Below, piece after piece: positions 23,073-35,240 of a stretch of 64,000 nucleotides of DNA (position 1 is its first letter; each line of letters starts with the position of its first letter). The notes under the pieces are model-generated. The model was not told where the DNA came from. It was given only the letters and a program-made list of their open reading frames with translations, and made no database searches. A program made the position numbers and the translations under genes. This DNA comes from Anadara kagoshimensis (taxonomy: Eukaryota; Mollusca; Bivalvia; Arcoida; Arcidae): positions 43,679,816-43,743,815 of the forward strand of contig CM037864.1 in the NCBI GenBank assembly GCA_021292105.1, written 5' to 3'.

Positions 23073-23107
<35 letters not shown>
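23071..23107. repeat. (ATC)n microsatellite
   Basis: About twelve ATC/CAT units, abutting the hammerhead-bearing repeat copy. Confidence 0.9.
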
Positions 23108-23108
<1 letters not shown>

Positions 23109-23109
23109 T

Positions 23110-23280
23110 GTAATGACATACTATACCAATTTTAAATTTACAACACTAGACGGACGTTTTAGAATACAATTCCTCATTAGTAATGCTTGGACCAAAATAA
23201 TGAAGCCAATTTTTTCAAGATGTTGAAAAGAAACATAAAAGACCAAAATATATTTTACCAAATTTAGCTAAGGAAATAAG
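23110..23280 (-). repeat. hammerhead-bearing repeat, fourth copy
   Basis: In reverse this matches 365-530: CCTTA GCTAAATTTGG, AATATATTTTGGTC, AAAATTGG and the ribozyme-like fold, in the same order. Confidence 0.55.
23142..23187 (-). ncRNA. hammerhead ribozyme-like motif (decayed)
   Basis: On the minus strand: AGCATTA, CTAATGA, a stem II helix with its last pair mutated, AAAA, CGTCCG, T C, TAGTGTT. It belongs to a repeat copy at about 23110-23280 whose remainder matches the copy at 365-530 in reverse. Confidence 0.5.
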
Positions 23281-23911
23281 GCAGTAACATGTCAGTAAAA
23301 CCTTACAAGATAAATATATTAATTAAGGATAGTGTGTTTTGGACTTTTGTTCAAGATTGTTTTAATTATCATGTAAATTTAGTACTCCCAAATGTCTTCC
23401 TAAAGTACTTTACCAACACCATTTTGCTTTCTTCTGTTATAATGTTATATTATAGCAGTTCCCAGCTAAGTGCGTGTCATCATATCGGTATATACTATTT
23501 ATTTTATATAGATACAGTGTTTTACTGTTTTATATAGGAGTTACATGTATATAAATGTTGTTTTGTAATTGTAATCGGTTGGTATGTATGTTGCCAAGTA
23601 CATTTTATTCAACTTTATTATAAATGAACATCACTATTTGAATCTAAATAATCAATTTTATGAACAAAAATCAACAACCATTACAACGTGGATCGTTTCA
23701 TGTGTTCAGGCCAAATTTCGATTTCAATCACGTTTATGACAAGCACAAATTAATGTACCATGGCAATATAACCATGCATGGAATGATGCAGATATATATA
23801 TAGAACATAAACAGGATATTACTTAATATAAACGAGATTAATCCACCCATAACTGTCATTTTTGTCAAGCGTTGGGGTGGGTGTTGGGTTAAAAGTCGTG
23901 TGTAATAAACT

Positions 23912-23932
23912 GTGTGTGTGTGTGTGTGTGTG
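23912..23932. repeat. (GT)n microsatellite
   Basis: Ten GT units. Confidence 0.85.
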
Positions 23933-24439
23933 TATTTATTTAGTTACCAGTAGTAGTATTTATACATTTTGTTTGCGATTTTTTAAATATGCATTGAATT
24001 TTTTACTTTATTGAATAATTTTGTGATCAATTTTATTATATTATGCAGTTTAGATCAGCGCACTAATAAAAATTCATACGAACATTACAATATGTGACAG
24101 TTGTGCCATTATAGAACACGTTGGGTTAAAAAATATTAAATTTTCTAATTACAAACCCTGATGGACAGGATGTATGTTTCTGTGAGATCATTTATTTTTT
24201 TCTGGGTTATACAATTTTCGTTCTTTTCGTTGACATCCTGACCAACAAATTTAAATATCAACGAAATAGTGTATATTACAAACCCACCTTGAATGGTAAC
24301 TAAAATCCACGAACTAACAACCTACACAAAAGCATTTTAAAGAACATCGAAAATTGAACACCACAAAATAAATTACTCCGGTATATTACCCTGGTGTCTA
24401 GCTAGTTGATAGTTACGTATGTTCTGTAGCTTTCACAAA

Positions 24440-24600
24440 TACATAGAGCTCTCAATAGCCGAGTGGTTTATGACACGCGTTTACAAATTGCAGCGCCTTT
24501 TGGCAATTACATCCGTATTTCTCTCAGCTTCCTTGCCAAACTTTGGAAGGTTTCTGTGGATGCTGCCGTTTAACCTCCATCTCAGAACTAACCAAGTCGA
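24440..24600 (+). mobile_element. possible tRNA-derived SINE head
   Basis: CTCAATAGCCGAGTGGTTTA resembles the D-arm/A box of a leucine- or serine-type tRNA, but no clear B box follows at the right distance. Tentative. Confidence 0.25.
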
Positions 24601-24979
24601 TTTAAGTGTTAAATACTTGGCCGTTAGTGTAAAACAACATTATTTCCCCACAATCATAAATTCTTTTTTAAATTCTTATTATTTTATTTACATTTTGTAT
24701 TTTTGATTGACCTTAATCAATAGCCGGTTACCATGGAATACGCCTAGTATATTCTTTAAAGCAACTAGATACTGATCATCTCCAATAAAACTGAACACAG
24801 TAAGTTTCTTAGAATTTTAATCATACGTGCCAAAACATTCCCTAGCTCTTTTGTTATATTATTCATGATCTTTAAAACAGTATTAATTAAAAATTGATAT
24901 ACATAACCTAAATAGTTTTTAGTATAAATCATATACAAATAGGCCATCAACAGTTATGGTATTTTGAATAAAAAGAAAA

Positions 24980-25351
24980 ACGTACTAACCCATATCGAAA
25001 TCACAATCACAAAGCAAAGTAAACACTTTGAAACGGGTAAATTACATTAGATGCACTTCCGCCAGGGAATTGAGACCGGGTGTTACGGAAGGGTAAGCGC
25101 CTCCTGCTTAGAAAGATACACCCGCCATTTGAAATCGAAATTGAGAATGAAAGGGACATGGAACTGGGGGGGGGGGGGTGTACGTCAAGTTTACCCAGGG
25201 TTAATTTTGGATACAGAAACATCATACTCATTACCAATATCGTAATGACTATCAGGAAAGGCGGTACATGTACACGCAAACATAGGGTATAATGGGACAT
25301 TATAAATGATGCTTAGTCATGCATTAGAGTCATATATATATATATATATAA

Positions 25352-25390
<39 letters not shown>

Positions 25391-25660
25391 AGGCCCTCAA
25401 AAGTTTTATGGCCGTCATCACAGTATTGTTGATAACTTTGATGTCTCTTTGTCCAGAATTGCCCTGGATATATTTGACGTCTCATAGTTCTATGTTCCTT
25501 TCACACAATTTTGATTACACACGTGGCGGGTGTAGCTAGCTAAACAGGAGGTGCTTACCTTTCCGGAGCACTCAGCCTCGCTTCCCTGGTGGAACCTGAC
25601 TTGTCAGTTCCAAAGTACTAACTTTTCTTCTGGGTTATGATTTGGACATGGATAAGTATG
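24980..25660. repeat. second inverted pair of family A copies
   Basis: A reverse copy (24985-25150) and a forward copy (25389-25660) face each other across a spacer with a poly(G) run (25167-25179) and a (TA)n tract (25333-25388). The forward copy is the longest in the window. It keeps GGCCGTCATCACAGTATTG, GATTACACACGTGGCGGGTG and AACAGGAGGTGCTTACC. Confidence 0.7.
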
Positions 25661-25906
25661 TTCGTTTATGCGTACTTTAAAGTTTACAATACTAGTACTA
25701 ATCAATTGTTCAATCCAAAAGTTTTAACCCATCGCGGAACAGACGGACGGACACACAATGAAATCGGACAGATTTACATAATAACTCGTGACGGTGTACG
25801 ATAGGTACAAAATGGTAAACAATGTATATAAGGAAGCTGAAAACGTGCCGTAAACAATGACTGAAACAACCAAGAAAAAACTTAAACAGAAGTGAACACT
25901 CGCCGT

Positions 25907-26852
25907 AGGCAATAGCTAAAAAAGCTTAGAACAAACCAGAGCACAGCTGGAAAGCTGGCGTAGGCAATAGCTAAAATAGCTTAGAACAAACCAGAGCACA
26001 GCTGGAAACCTGGCGTAGGCAATAGCTAAAATAGCTTAGAACAAACCAGAACACAACTGGAAACCTGTCGTAGGCAATAGCTAAAATAGCTTAGAACAAA
26101 CCAGAGCACAACTGGAAACCTGTCGTAGGCAATAGCTAACATAGCTTAGAACAAACCAGAGCACAACTGGAAAGCTGTCGTAGGCAATAGCTAAAATAGC
26201 TTAGAACAAACCAGAGCACAGCTGGAAAGCTGGCGTAGGCAATAGCTAAAATAGCTTAGAACAAACCAGAGCACAACTGGAAACCTGTCGTAGGCAATAG
26301 CTAAAATAGCTTAGAACAAACCAGAGCACAACTGGAAACCTGTCGTAGGCAATAGCTAAAAAAGCTTAGAACAAACCAGAGCACAGCTGGAAAGCTGGCG
26401 TAGGCAATAGCTAAAATAGCTTAGAACAAACCAGAGCAAAACTGGAAACCTGTCGTAGGCAATAGCTAAAATAGCTTAGAACAAACCAGAGCACAGCTGG
26501 AAACCTGTCGTAGGCAATAGCTAAAATAGCTTAGAGCAAACCAGAGCACAGCTGGAAAGCTGGCGTAGGCAATAGCTAAAATAGCTTAGAACAAACCAGA
26601 GCACAGCTGGAAAGCTGGCGTAGGCAATAGCTAAAATAACTTAGAACAAACCAGAGCACAACTGGAAACCTGTCGTAGGCAATAGCTAAAATAGCTTAGA
26701 ACAAACCAGAGCACAGCTGGAAACCTGGCGTAGGCAATAGCTAAAAAAGCTTAGAACAAACCAGAGCACAGCTGGAAAGCTGGCGTAGGCAATAGCTAAA
26801 AAAGCTTAGAACAAACCAGAGCACAGCTGGAAACCTGTCGTAGGCAATAGCT
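25907..26852. repeat. 55-bp tandem satellite, about 17 copies
   Basis: The unit begins TAGGCAATAGCTAAAATAGC and continues AACAAACCAGAGCACA(A/G)CTGG to AAACCTG(T/G)CG. The period is exactly 55 bp (for example 26071 to 26126). Units differ at a few linked sites, for example AACTGGAAACCTGTC versus GCTGGAAAGCTGGC, giving two main variants that alternate irregularly. No reading frame spans it. Confidence 0.95.
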
Positions 26853-27940
26853 GGAAAAAGAACTGACCAAAACATACGTAATTTCAGTAGACAATAGATG
26901 AAACAAGCAAGAACAAATCAAAACGCAAAAAAAAAAAAACTTGAATCAATCAATAATCAACCAGAACAAAAAAAACGTGTTTTATGGAATAGTTAAAACA
27001 TCCAAGAACTAACTAGAACAAACACAGTATCGAAAGCAAAAGTTGAAACAACCATGGAGAAACCGCTACATCAAAACTGAAGACGTGTCGTAAAAATAGT
27101 TTGAACAAACCAATCAAAACAAATAAACAAAAACTGAAACAACAAAGGGTCTCACCAAACCCGGAAACGTATCTTGACGATAGCGTTAGTAATCAAGAAC
27201 AAATCATGACAACGCAGAATACATACCCCGACAGGTTGAAACTACCAAATACAAACCAAAAAAAACAACGCGTCGCAAATAAAAAATAACACATTGTACC
27301 AACGCTTAAAACAAGTCACAGGTAAAAAGGTAACTGACCTCACAACAACGAGGTAAATACAACGTGTCGCAGTCGATAACTGAAACAAAAATTAACATAT
27401 TGTACTAACGTACCATGTCATAGGCGTACCATGTCGAAGGCGTACTGTGTCGAAGGCAAAAGCTGGAAGAACAAAACTAACAACAACGAAGGAAAAACAA
27501 CGTGTCGCAGTCAGTAACTGAAACAAAAATTAACACGTTGTACCAACGTACCATGTCGTAGGCGTACCATGTCGAAGGCGTACCATGTCGAAGGCAAAAG
27601 CTGGAAGAAAAGAACTAAAAACAACGTGTCGCAGTCGATAGCTGAAACAACAAATAGCAAATTGTACCAACGCATAAAATGTGCAGTAGGCATTAGCTGA
27701 AACACAAATAATAAACCATAACAACGCTAAAATATGTTGTAGACAAAAGCAGAAAAACAAGAAAAAGTCACAACAAAGTAATAACAATGTGTCGATGATG
27801 AACGAACTGCAACTAAGCTGACAAAGTTTTATAAGCAAACCTCAAACAACCAAGTGCAAACAATATTAAAGTACAAAATGTTTTGGTAGGTAATAACTGA
27901 AAGAAAAAACGAAATAGGAAAACATGAAAAAATTAACGCA
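26853..27940. repeat. A/C-rich degenerate extension of the satellite
   Basis: Words such as CGTGTCG(T/C)AG, GATAACTGAAACAA and CCATGTCGAAGGCGTACC recur with irregular spacing. One 100-bp-scale block is duplicated (about 27405-27475 and 27535-27605). This looks like old diverged satellite. Short open frames here reflect the skewed composition. Confidence 0.6.
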
Positions 27941-28989
27941 CTTTTATTAGTAGTTAGTTTTGTTTATTCCCCTGAAAAATCTACTTATATTTTATGTATA
28001 ATTGTAATTTCATTTGTTAAAAAGTAAATTAAAATCCATAAGTGGTAAATGAACCGAATTAACAAGAAATCCTTCAAACTTAAATCAAATTATGAAATAT
28101 AAATTTGACAATTACCAGATGACATATGTATGCATGTCTCATGTCATGTACACATTTTTTATGTTAACATAGGTAAGTCTATATTATTGATTACATTAAC
28201 AACGATGACGTAATACCACAACAGTAAAATCTGTCTAATCAAAATCAAGTTTACAGGTCTATATATCGTGATATCACAACAATAAAGTATGTCTAATGAA
28301 ATAAAAATACCGGTCTACCGTGATACTACAACAATAAATTCTGTCCCATCAAAATAAATATACCAGTCTATGTTAAAAACAATCTAAAAACTTAGTTAAC
28401 ATTTTTATAACTGGCTATATAGGTAAAACACGTTAACTTCTATCAGGGAGATGTTGGGGGATGATCCGGAGGGGATTCTTAAGGCTTTCTACCCAGATAT
28501 GATGTATAGATGCTTATCGTAGATGAACATGGTCGCATATTTGATATTGTTTTTAGCGCATAGGGTTGTGATTAAAACTGCATTTGTTACTTCTTCGTCC
28601 ATATTGGAAGTAATATAATACCAGAAATTGGGTATTGTGTACCGGTGCACACGGAAGAGATTGGTATAAATGTCTGGCCACTACATAGAAAGCATACCAC
28701 TAGAATCGAAAGAGAATAAAACTTAAATAATTTGTAATAATTTATTTGTAGTAAGATACCAATTGATGATCTTAAATTACAATAGTTTGTTGATAAAAAA
28801 CCAAGAGTCATAAATGTCAATTACTTGACATTAAGAAACGACTTATTTATGAGACCTGAAATTATGGTCATATTGGTTTTCTTGATGTTATAGGTAACTT
28901 GTACACAGAGTCGTTGGTTCTTTATTTGATTCCTTTATTACTTATGTTTTAGAGGGGTAGAGTAATGACGTTTTACGCCACAGTAAAGA

Positions 28990-29206
28990 TTTGTTTTCTA
29001 ATTATACACTCATATTGAGGCAGACAGTTCAGGGACTGTGTAGGAGTTGGCGTGCCTGAAAAAAAAACCACCGACATTTGGCCGCCAGTGAACAGACAAA
29101 GTTTCTCTCACTGGGATCTGTCCAGATTGAGATTCGAACCTAGGGTAAGAGATGTCGTCATTCATAGGCCCCACTTTAGACCACTTTGCCACTGAGCCAC
29201 CTCATC
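28990..29206 (-). mobile_element. tRNA-headed SINE, family 2
   Basis: Minus strand: GAGGTGGCTCAGTGGCAAAG (A box) and AGGTTCGAATCTCAATCTGG (B box), then a body with ACAGATCCCAGTGAGAGAAA and TTCAGGCACGCCAACTCC. Related partial copies lie at 44820-45140 and 50050-50240. Confidence 0.65.
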
Positions 29207-29278
29207 AATGTTTACAGGAACAACTTGAATTATAGTTGTAACATTGATGTGTGGTTAGGTTATCAAAGTATCGGGGGG

Positions 29279-29601
29279 TTGAGTAGAGTAATGGTGTTTA
29301 AAGTCCTAGTCAAGAATATTTCACTTATATCATGACGTCGCTAACTATAGGCGAAGGTGCAGAATTCGGCATGTGCGTTACGCTGATGGCATTGTACAAC
29401 AGGGTTCTTTATCGTGCCACGCCTGTCATAACAAGGGGCCTTATTTATTTTAAGTTCCCATTCTAAAAATACTTTCATTTCGTAATGCCGAGTGCTTGGT
29501 GCAAGAACAGTCATTACCCACATTCAAGTCTTGGGTAAGGGGATCAAACTCAACTTCCAACTTTCGGATCAATTATTCTACAAACTGAGCTACCACAGTG
29601 G
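29279..29601 (-). mobile_element. SINE family 1
   Basis: It shares GTAGCTCAGTTTGTAGAAT-type head, GTAATGACTGTTCTTGC, GGCGTGGCACGATAAAGAAC and the TTGAGTAGAGTAATGG tail with the other family 1 copies. The B box is weakened. Confidence 0.6.
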
Positions 29602-30195
29602 TTACAGAGTGTCAGGAACCTCACCATTTGACTGGGTTTAATCTTGTGTCTGTCCAAAATAGAATTGCCTTAAAATTATAAAGTTCAATTTAAAACCAAT
29701 GATGTATCGATATAAGTGTAATAACATCTACTATAATACTTATTATACAAGTTTACACAGTAGTTTTATTAGGTTATTGATTATTAAACACTGATTGGTG
29801 ATCTTAAGTTATAACTTTTGTTGTAAGAACATCTGTTTCATAAATGTACAAACACAACAAAAATCTTTACCAAATATTGATATTTTACTCTTATGTACGT
29901 GACCAGATAAGTGTCCGAATGTGAATTTATAACAAAATTAACTGGTATTACGTATGTAAAAGCAATATATAAAACAGTGTCACGTTGACGATATAAACAA
30001 TTAGAGAAGGTCAGCTCCACTTCTAGAGAAGGTCGGCTTCGCCAGCTCCACTACCAGAAGTTTTGTTGCTTTGTGTCTCATCGGGTAACAATTTAGACTT
30101 GGATGTTATTTTAATACTCAGTTCATCCATTTATTAATCACGGCACCGTGTTGTTCAATTCAAATTTTGAGATAGTCTTGAGGATTTAAGAGATT

Positions 30196-31071
30196 ATGGG
30201 GACTTTCGCCGGACACGCTCTCCCTGGAACATTTTTCCTAATATTCGGAGTGTGGTGGACTATACAAATTTTTATACAGTACTATTCAAGTTTAAAACAC
30301 AATGTAAGATTTACGTCTTCATTAACATTTCCATGTAATTGTGGAAGATTTAAAAATGTGCCTATACAGCCTTGTTTGATTATATTTTTCACAGCTGTTG
30401 GATTTTTCTTGGAGATATACACGGGGACCACAAATGGACATTTCAGTGCACCCGGGAACGCTCACCATGCCACTATGTATTTCTTCTTTGGAGTTATGGC
30501 CGTTATTAATTTAATGGCCCATTTTGAGGTCAATATGCCAAAGGACATAGAATATGCCATGGCAGTTATTGCATTTTTCGTGGAATGGATCCTGTTCAAA
30601 TTCCATCTGTATGACAGAAGCCCGCTTGATGTTCTTGTGCACACGTTATTGAATTACGTCGTTGCTGCGAACATTGTATCTATTCTAGTTGAAATCAAGT
30701 ATCGTCACCAAGTCTTAGCACCACTATTTAGGGCTTACTTGGTTTTCCTACAAGGTACATGGTTCTGGGCCGTCGGTATTATTCTATATAATCCAAACCC
30801 AAATGCAGAAAAATGGGACGAAGAAGACAACGAGCAGCTGATGATAGCCACGATGTTTTTCGCATGGCATACTGTGATTGTTTTTCTCATCATGCTGGGT
30901 ATCAATTCTATTGTGTCTGTCATACACAGTAAGTTGCTATACACAGAGGATCGGTACATTGAATTGGAAGGTGTAATGAAAGAAGAAGTTAACGGATACA
31001 CAAGTATCCCTGTTCATGATACTGCCATTCCTGATGGTGATGTCGACGATTTTGAAAGACTAACCAACTGA
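30196..31071 (+). CDS. TMEM45-like (DUF716) multipass membrane protein, paralogue 2
   Basis: An intronless coding region of 291 codons. It begins MGTFAGHALPGTFFLIFGVW and shows the same landmarks as paralogue 1: HHATMYFFFG, FKFHLYDRSPLDVLVHTLL, FLQGTWFWAVGIILYNP and FFAWH. The cytosolic tail ends in Asp/Glu-rich residues. Two residues are missing in the cysteine-rich first loop compared with paralogue 1 (PCNC--GRF versus PCSCFCGRI). Same strand and about 8 kb apart, so it is a tandem duplicate that has since diverged. The membrane topology is clear; the substrate or partner is unknown for the family. Confidence 0.9.
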   Translation: MGTFAGHALPGTFFLIFGVWWTIQIFIQYYSSLKHNVRFTSSLTFPCNCGRFKNVPIQPCLIIFFTAVGFFLEIYTGTTNGHFSAPGNAHHATMYFFFGVMAVINLMAHFEVNMPKDIEYAMAVIAFFVEWILFKFHLYDRSPLDVLVHTLLNYVVAANIVSILVEIKYRHQVLAPLFRAYLVFLQGTWFWAVGIILYNPNPNAEKWDEEDNEQLMIATMFFAWHTVIVFLIMLGINSIVSVIHSKLLYTEDRYIELEGVMKEEVNGYTSIPVHDTAIPDGDVDDFERLTN

Positions 31072-33490
31072 TGCCAAATTACACGGTTGAGATCAGAATA
31101 GCTTTAATTCATATATGTTTTGTTTCACTAACTGTGTTGCTTAACTTAAACGACAAGGGGTGTCTAGTAGCTTGCTTCGGAATGCCCTTAGACGTCAGAG
31201 TTATTACAACCAACTAGTTGAACACCTCAATTGAAACCGGAACTGGTTAGCTATTTACTAGTAGTTTACATTATTGGTTCTTGTTCATAAAACACTTTTT
31301 AGAGCATTCTGTATCAAATATTCAAAATCTGTTTTTGATAAGGAATAATGCAATGCTGCTGTGGTCGAAATTTTAAGTTTACCATTTTGCTCTAGACACC
31401 ATTAACAAAGTGCATTTTAGTGTTTAATAACAAAGCTGGCGATAAGTTAACGGACTAAACTGATAACTAAGTCATGTTACTATTTAATTACTAAAAGGAC
31501 TAGGTTCACGAAGGGGCGTATTTGGCCTAATCTCGGATTTGGCCCAAATTCACTCTTATGATTTTATAAGTAGTATAGAAACACAAAATGTATTTTATTC
31601 AGATAATTTTCCTCGTTGGTTACCATGGCAACCGATCAAAAACAGACCCCTTGTTTCAGGTAAAATCTGAACTTGGTGCTTTTGAAACAATGACATTTGC
31701 GTACATATCATTGTTATATTTATAAAAATCGTTTTGAAACAATCCAAAATTGCATGAATAGGATTAAACTTATTACTCAATCAAAAAAAATACATAATTT
31801 GATAAAATAATATTTTTATTTGTTGTCATGGCAACCAAAATACTAGTTTCAGTACTATGAAACATCTTTGTTTTATTTTTCCAATGCCTTAACACGCACA
31901 TAGTTTCATATCAATTTAGAGGACATGTTCTCAAAAAATCATTATTACAGAATTCTATGATAATGCAATTTCCTTTAAAAACAAAATACAACATTTTAGG
32001 TAAAAAATAATACGTATCCATAGCAACAATGCGGGTGCAATATATTATAACCATGTTAATAATGAAGTTTGACTTTTCGTTTTATTGGCATAGTGTGAGG
32101 TTTAAACAATATTACCAAGCATGCATATTCTTTTTAACATTTTCTTTTTTTCTTTTGATGAAAAGGTCTTTTTAAATAAAACACTAGTTGCTATAGTAAT
32201 AGCCACTAACCAATTTAAAACAAAAGGTCAATTTCGTCTGTCGGTTCGCGGATCACATTTATCCGGATACGCTGGTGTCTTACTTCATCCAGGTACTGAT
32301 CGACATGGTGTAAATTAAAAACTGACTGTACATAAATACTGATATAATCATCCTATTTAAACTCCAGAATGTTCAATGTCCATAACGATTTAAACACAAC
32401 GGTAGCTCATTCTATATGTGGGAGGTCGCGACCGGTAATGACAAAAACTTTGAAGTATTTAGAGACCGTTATTTCGACAAACACTGGCATTTAAAAATGC
32501 AAGCCACCACAGGGACCTTAACACCGATGCCTCGTGTCACTGTAGGCTTGACACGACAAAGAACCATCACCCCAGTACACTGCCCTGAGCACATTTCAAA
32601 TGTCACTTCACTTAAACCTAGTGATGTATCGATATAAGTGAAGTATTCTTGACTGCGACGTTAAACCCACATTCAATCAATCCAAGAAATAGTAAACTTG
32701 GCAATAACGATAATATTTCATATGCAGTAGCAGCGGCATATGGATCCTTTGGCTCATCAAGTTTGACCCTGTCACTTGACCTTCAATTTAAATATTTATT
32801 AAGAATGCTCGATTATGAAGTACAGGGTTACTTACTTCATATAAGACGTTTGCTTTTAGACTTTTTTTTTTAAAAAAATTACAAAAATACGATATTTTGG
32901 CAGAGTGTTTATAACCACGGGCAAATCTATTCAAACCGTGTTATTGTATGCGTATATTCACGCCTGAATGTGTTCATTTATCAAGTATGATCCCTATTTG
33001 CATTGTATAGACTCCCCCATATTTTCAAAAACTCTACTGACACGGGTTAATAAATTAGCAGTGAACCATCGGCCCTCATTCAATCACAAATGCTGATGTG
33101 GGTGATGCTGCTGCTGCTGCTGATGATGATGATGATGAGAGAGATGGTCAAAATGTTGATATTGAGACAATTTTAGCTCCATCACATTCTTAAAGTAGTG
33201 GGGACACCAGCAACAATGCGGGATAAAAACTAGCGTCAACTAACTTACCGTAAATCCGGGGACGCGAGTTTTGTATTTACATAGGTATATATTCCGCGCA
33301 TCACTAGTGTTGGTCGAGTTTTTAAAAATGTTTCCAATATCTACACACTATACATATGTCGCAAAATTACTTGTGACATTAACGCATCAAGAAGGTACTT
33401 GTACAAATACGTGACATGATCTGTAAGGGTACAACACTCGTCGGTGAGACACTTTTACCGAACGCTGTATTAACATTATTTTAAATGCCT
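31072..33490. other. intergenic block with a diverged ~190-bp tandem array
   Basis: No gene recognised. Between 31610 and 32210 four X-box-like palindromes recur at spacings of about 204, 191 and 174 bp, with AT-rich sequence between. A (CTG)n(ATG)n tract sits at about 33108-33137. A SINE-tail-like end (GATGTATCGATATAAGTGAA, GACGTTAAACCCACATTCA) occurs at about 32620-32680. Confidence 0.4.
31618..31633. promoter_or_regulatory. X-box-like palindrome
   Basis: GGTTACCATGGCAACC, matching the RFX-type GTNRCC-AT-GGYAAC consensus. A second is GTTGTCATGGCAAC at 31822-31835. It occurs inside a repeat array, so a regulatory role is unproven. Confidence 0.3.
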
Positions 33491-34354
33491 TAACCCACAG
33501 TGTATGAACGGAACTGTACGCAAAAAGGTAGCTACTGTTCGTCGAAGCGAGAAGAAGGTGTATCGGGAGACACGAGGTTGTTGATTATCTATCTTTCTTG
33601 CTCAATTTTAATGGATTTAGTTTATCCCTTTTATTTAATCCATCTTCGCTATATAAAGCTTTAGTGGTAGCCATATGGTCTCAGAAAAGTGTCAACTTAT
33701 ATAATAAATATGATGATGAACATCATCAAACGTCGAGCCGTGGGCTTATCACTTCTAATTAAATGGTGTAAAATACATATTATTTCACATTGTATGTTCC
33801 ATTATCAGTACCTATATGTAAAAAAATATTCTTAGATTCCCTAACTCATGTACAGAATGTTACAAAACTCGTATTTACATTGAAAAAGCAAGTTTTCCTT
33901 CCGTGGTCGAAAGTTAGAACTGTACTGGTAGTTTTCAACATCTGTATTGTTTCTGTACCGGTAGCTACATTTCTCTTCCACGCTATCCATGCGAGTTAGA
34001 TGGAATTTTCAGTTTGATACTAGAAATTTTTGTAATTCAATTATAAATTATAAATCATGCTTTTCTATTGAAGCAAAATATGCTATGGACAATATTTAAG
34101 ACCAATAGCCCCTTAATTATAGTACATTTTGCAATTGCATAAAATATATCGTATACTGTAGCATGTTTTTGGAAATTTATTACTCAAATTTCCATATTGC
34201 AAGAACTGAGGGGGTGATAGCTATAATACAGAAATATTATTAAACGTAAGCTACTATTCGCGACCAGAACAAGACTATTACCCTCTGAGAATTAATCTTT
34301 GTGCGTGAGATTTGCTAGTGTGTTTACTATCAGTCATTAGCAAGGAATTTAGCT

Positions 34355-34675
34355 GTATGGTCATTGCAAGGATTAAGACAGGAGTGGACAAGAGACTCAG
34401 GAAGGAACATACAGGATTTAGACCAGGGAGAGTAACAACAGAGCATCCTGAGAAAAATACTGGAACAAGCAAATGAATTCAGAACTCCAATATACACATG
34501 CTTTGTGGACTTTGAAAAGGCATTCGACTCAGTGCACAGGAAGAGCCTTTGGACGATAACGAAGAGCTATGGGATTTCAACCAAAATCACTAATGCTATA
34601 AGAGGGATATATGAGTGATTCGAATGTGCTGTCATTGAAGAAAATGAAACATCAGAGTGGTTCGCTATTAAAAGT
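34355..34675 (+). pseudogene. non-LTR retrotransposon reverse transcriptase fragment
   Basis: One frame reads RLRKEHTGFRPGRVTTEH. After a one-base shift the next frame reads ILEQANEF...IYTCFVDFEKAFDSVHRKSL and ISTKITNAIRGIYE, then a TGA. These are consecutive RT blocks, including FVDFEKAFDSVHR with the first catalytic aspartate. The later FADD block is absent. A dead LINE fragment, probably of a CR1/RTE/Jockey-like clade. Confidence 0.8.
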
Positions 34676-34891
34676 AAGTTAAGTTTATGGTTTTCATTGT
34701 ACTAGCGCACACTCAGGGCGACTTTAAGGTGCAAGTAGTTTTAAACTTAAGTTCAAGCTCAATGTCGTAAAAAATAAAATTGTATGAAGACTATTTGCAG
34801 TAACAACAATGGTAAGAAACCATCTGTGTAAATAAAAGCATTTTATTTTACGACAATCTTTTTTGGCCAAAGCAATATCACAAGTTTAAGG

Positions 34892-35240
34892 GGAGTTGAG
34901 TTGAGTAAATGTGTTCTACGCCCCAGTCATGAATATTTCACTTATATCAAGAAATCGCTAGCTATAGGTGAAGGTGCATAAATTTTGTCTGTGCGTTGCA
35001 CTGATGGCAATTTACAGCAGGGTTCTTTATCGCGCCAAGCCTACCATGACACGGGGCCTGGTTTATTTTAAGTTCCCATCCAAATGAACCGTGACTTTCA
35101 TTTTGTAATGCCGAGTGCTTGGCGAAAAAAACAGTCACTTCCCACTTCCAAGTTTTGGGTCAGACCTGGTCGGGGTTCGAAGCAACGACCTAGCTTCCAC
35201 TTACGGAGCGAGCACTCTACCAACTAAGCTATCACAGGGG
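34892..35240 (-). mobile_element. SINE family 1, near full length
   Basis: The head is in reverse (CTTAGTTGGTAGAGTGCTCG, TCGAACCCCGACCAGG). The body has GACTGTTTTTTTCGCCAAGC and CATGGTAGGCTTGGCGCGAT. The tail is TTGAGTTGAGTAAATG. Confidence 0.65.

Noticed and set aside
23289-23537. 82-codon frame after the hammerhead-bearing repeat
   Set aside because: Low-complexity hydrophobic translation of AT-rich DNA; no family resemblance.
25907-26852. CRISPR array
   Set aside because: Units are contiguous 55-bp tandem repeats with no unique spacers, in a eukaryotic genome.
27511-27838. Two overlapping minus-strand open frames of 64 and 102 codons in the A/C-rich zone
   Set aside because: They lie in skewed, repeat-derived DNA, have repetitive hydrophobic composition and no start context or splice support.
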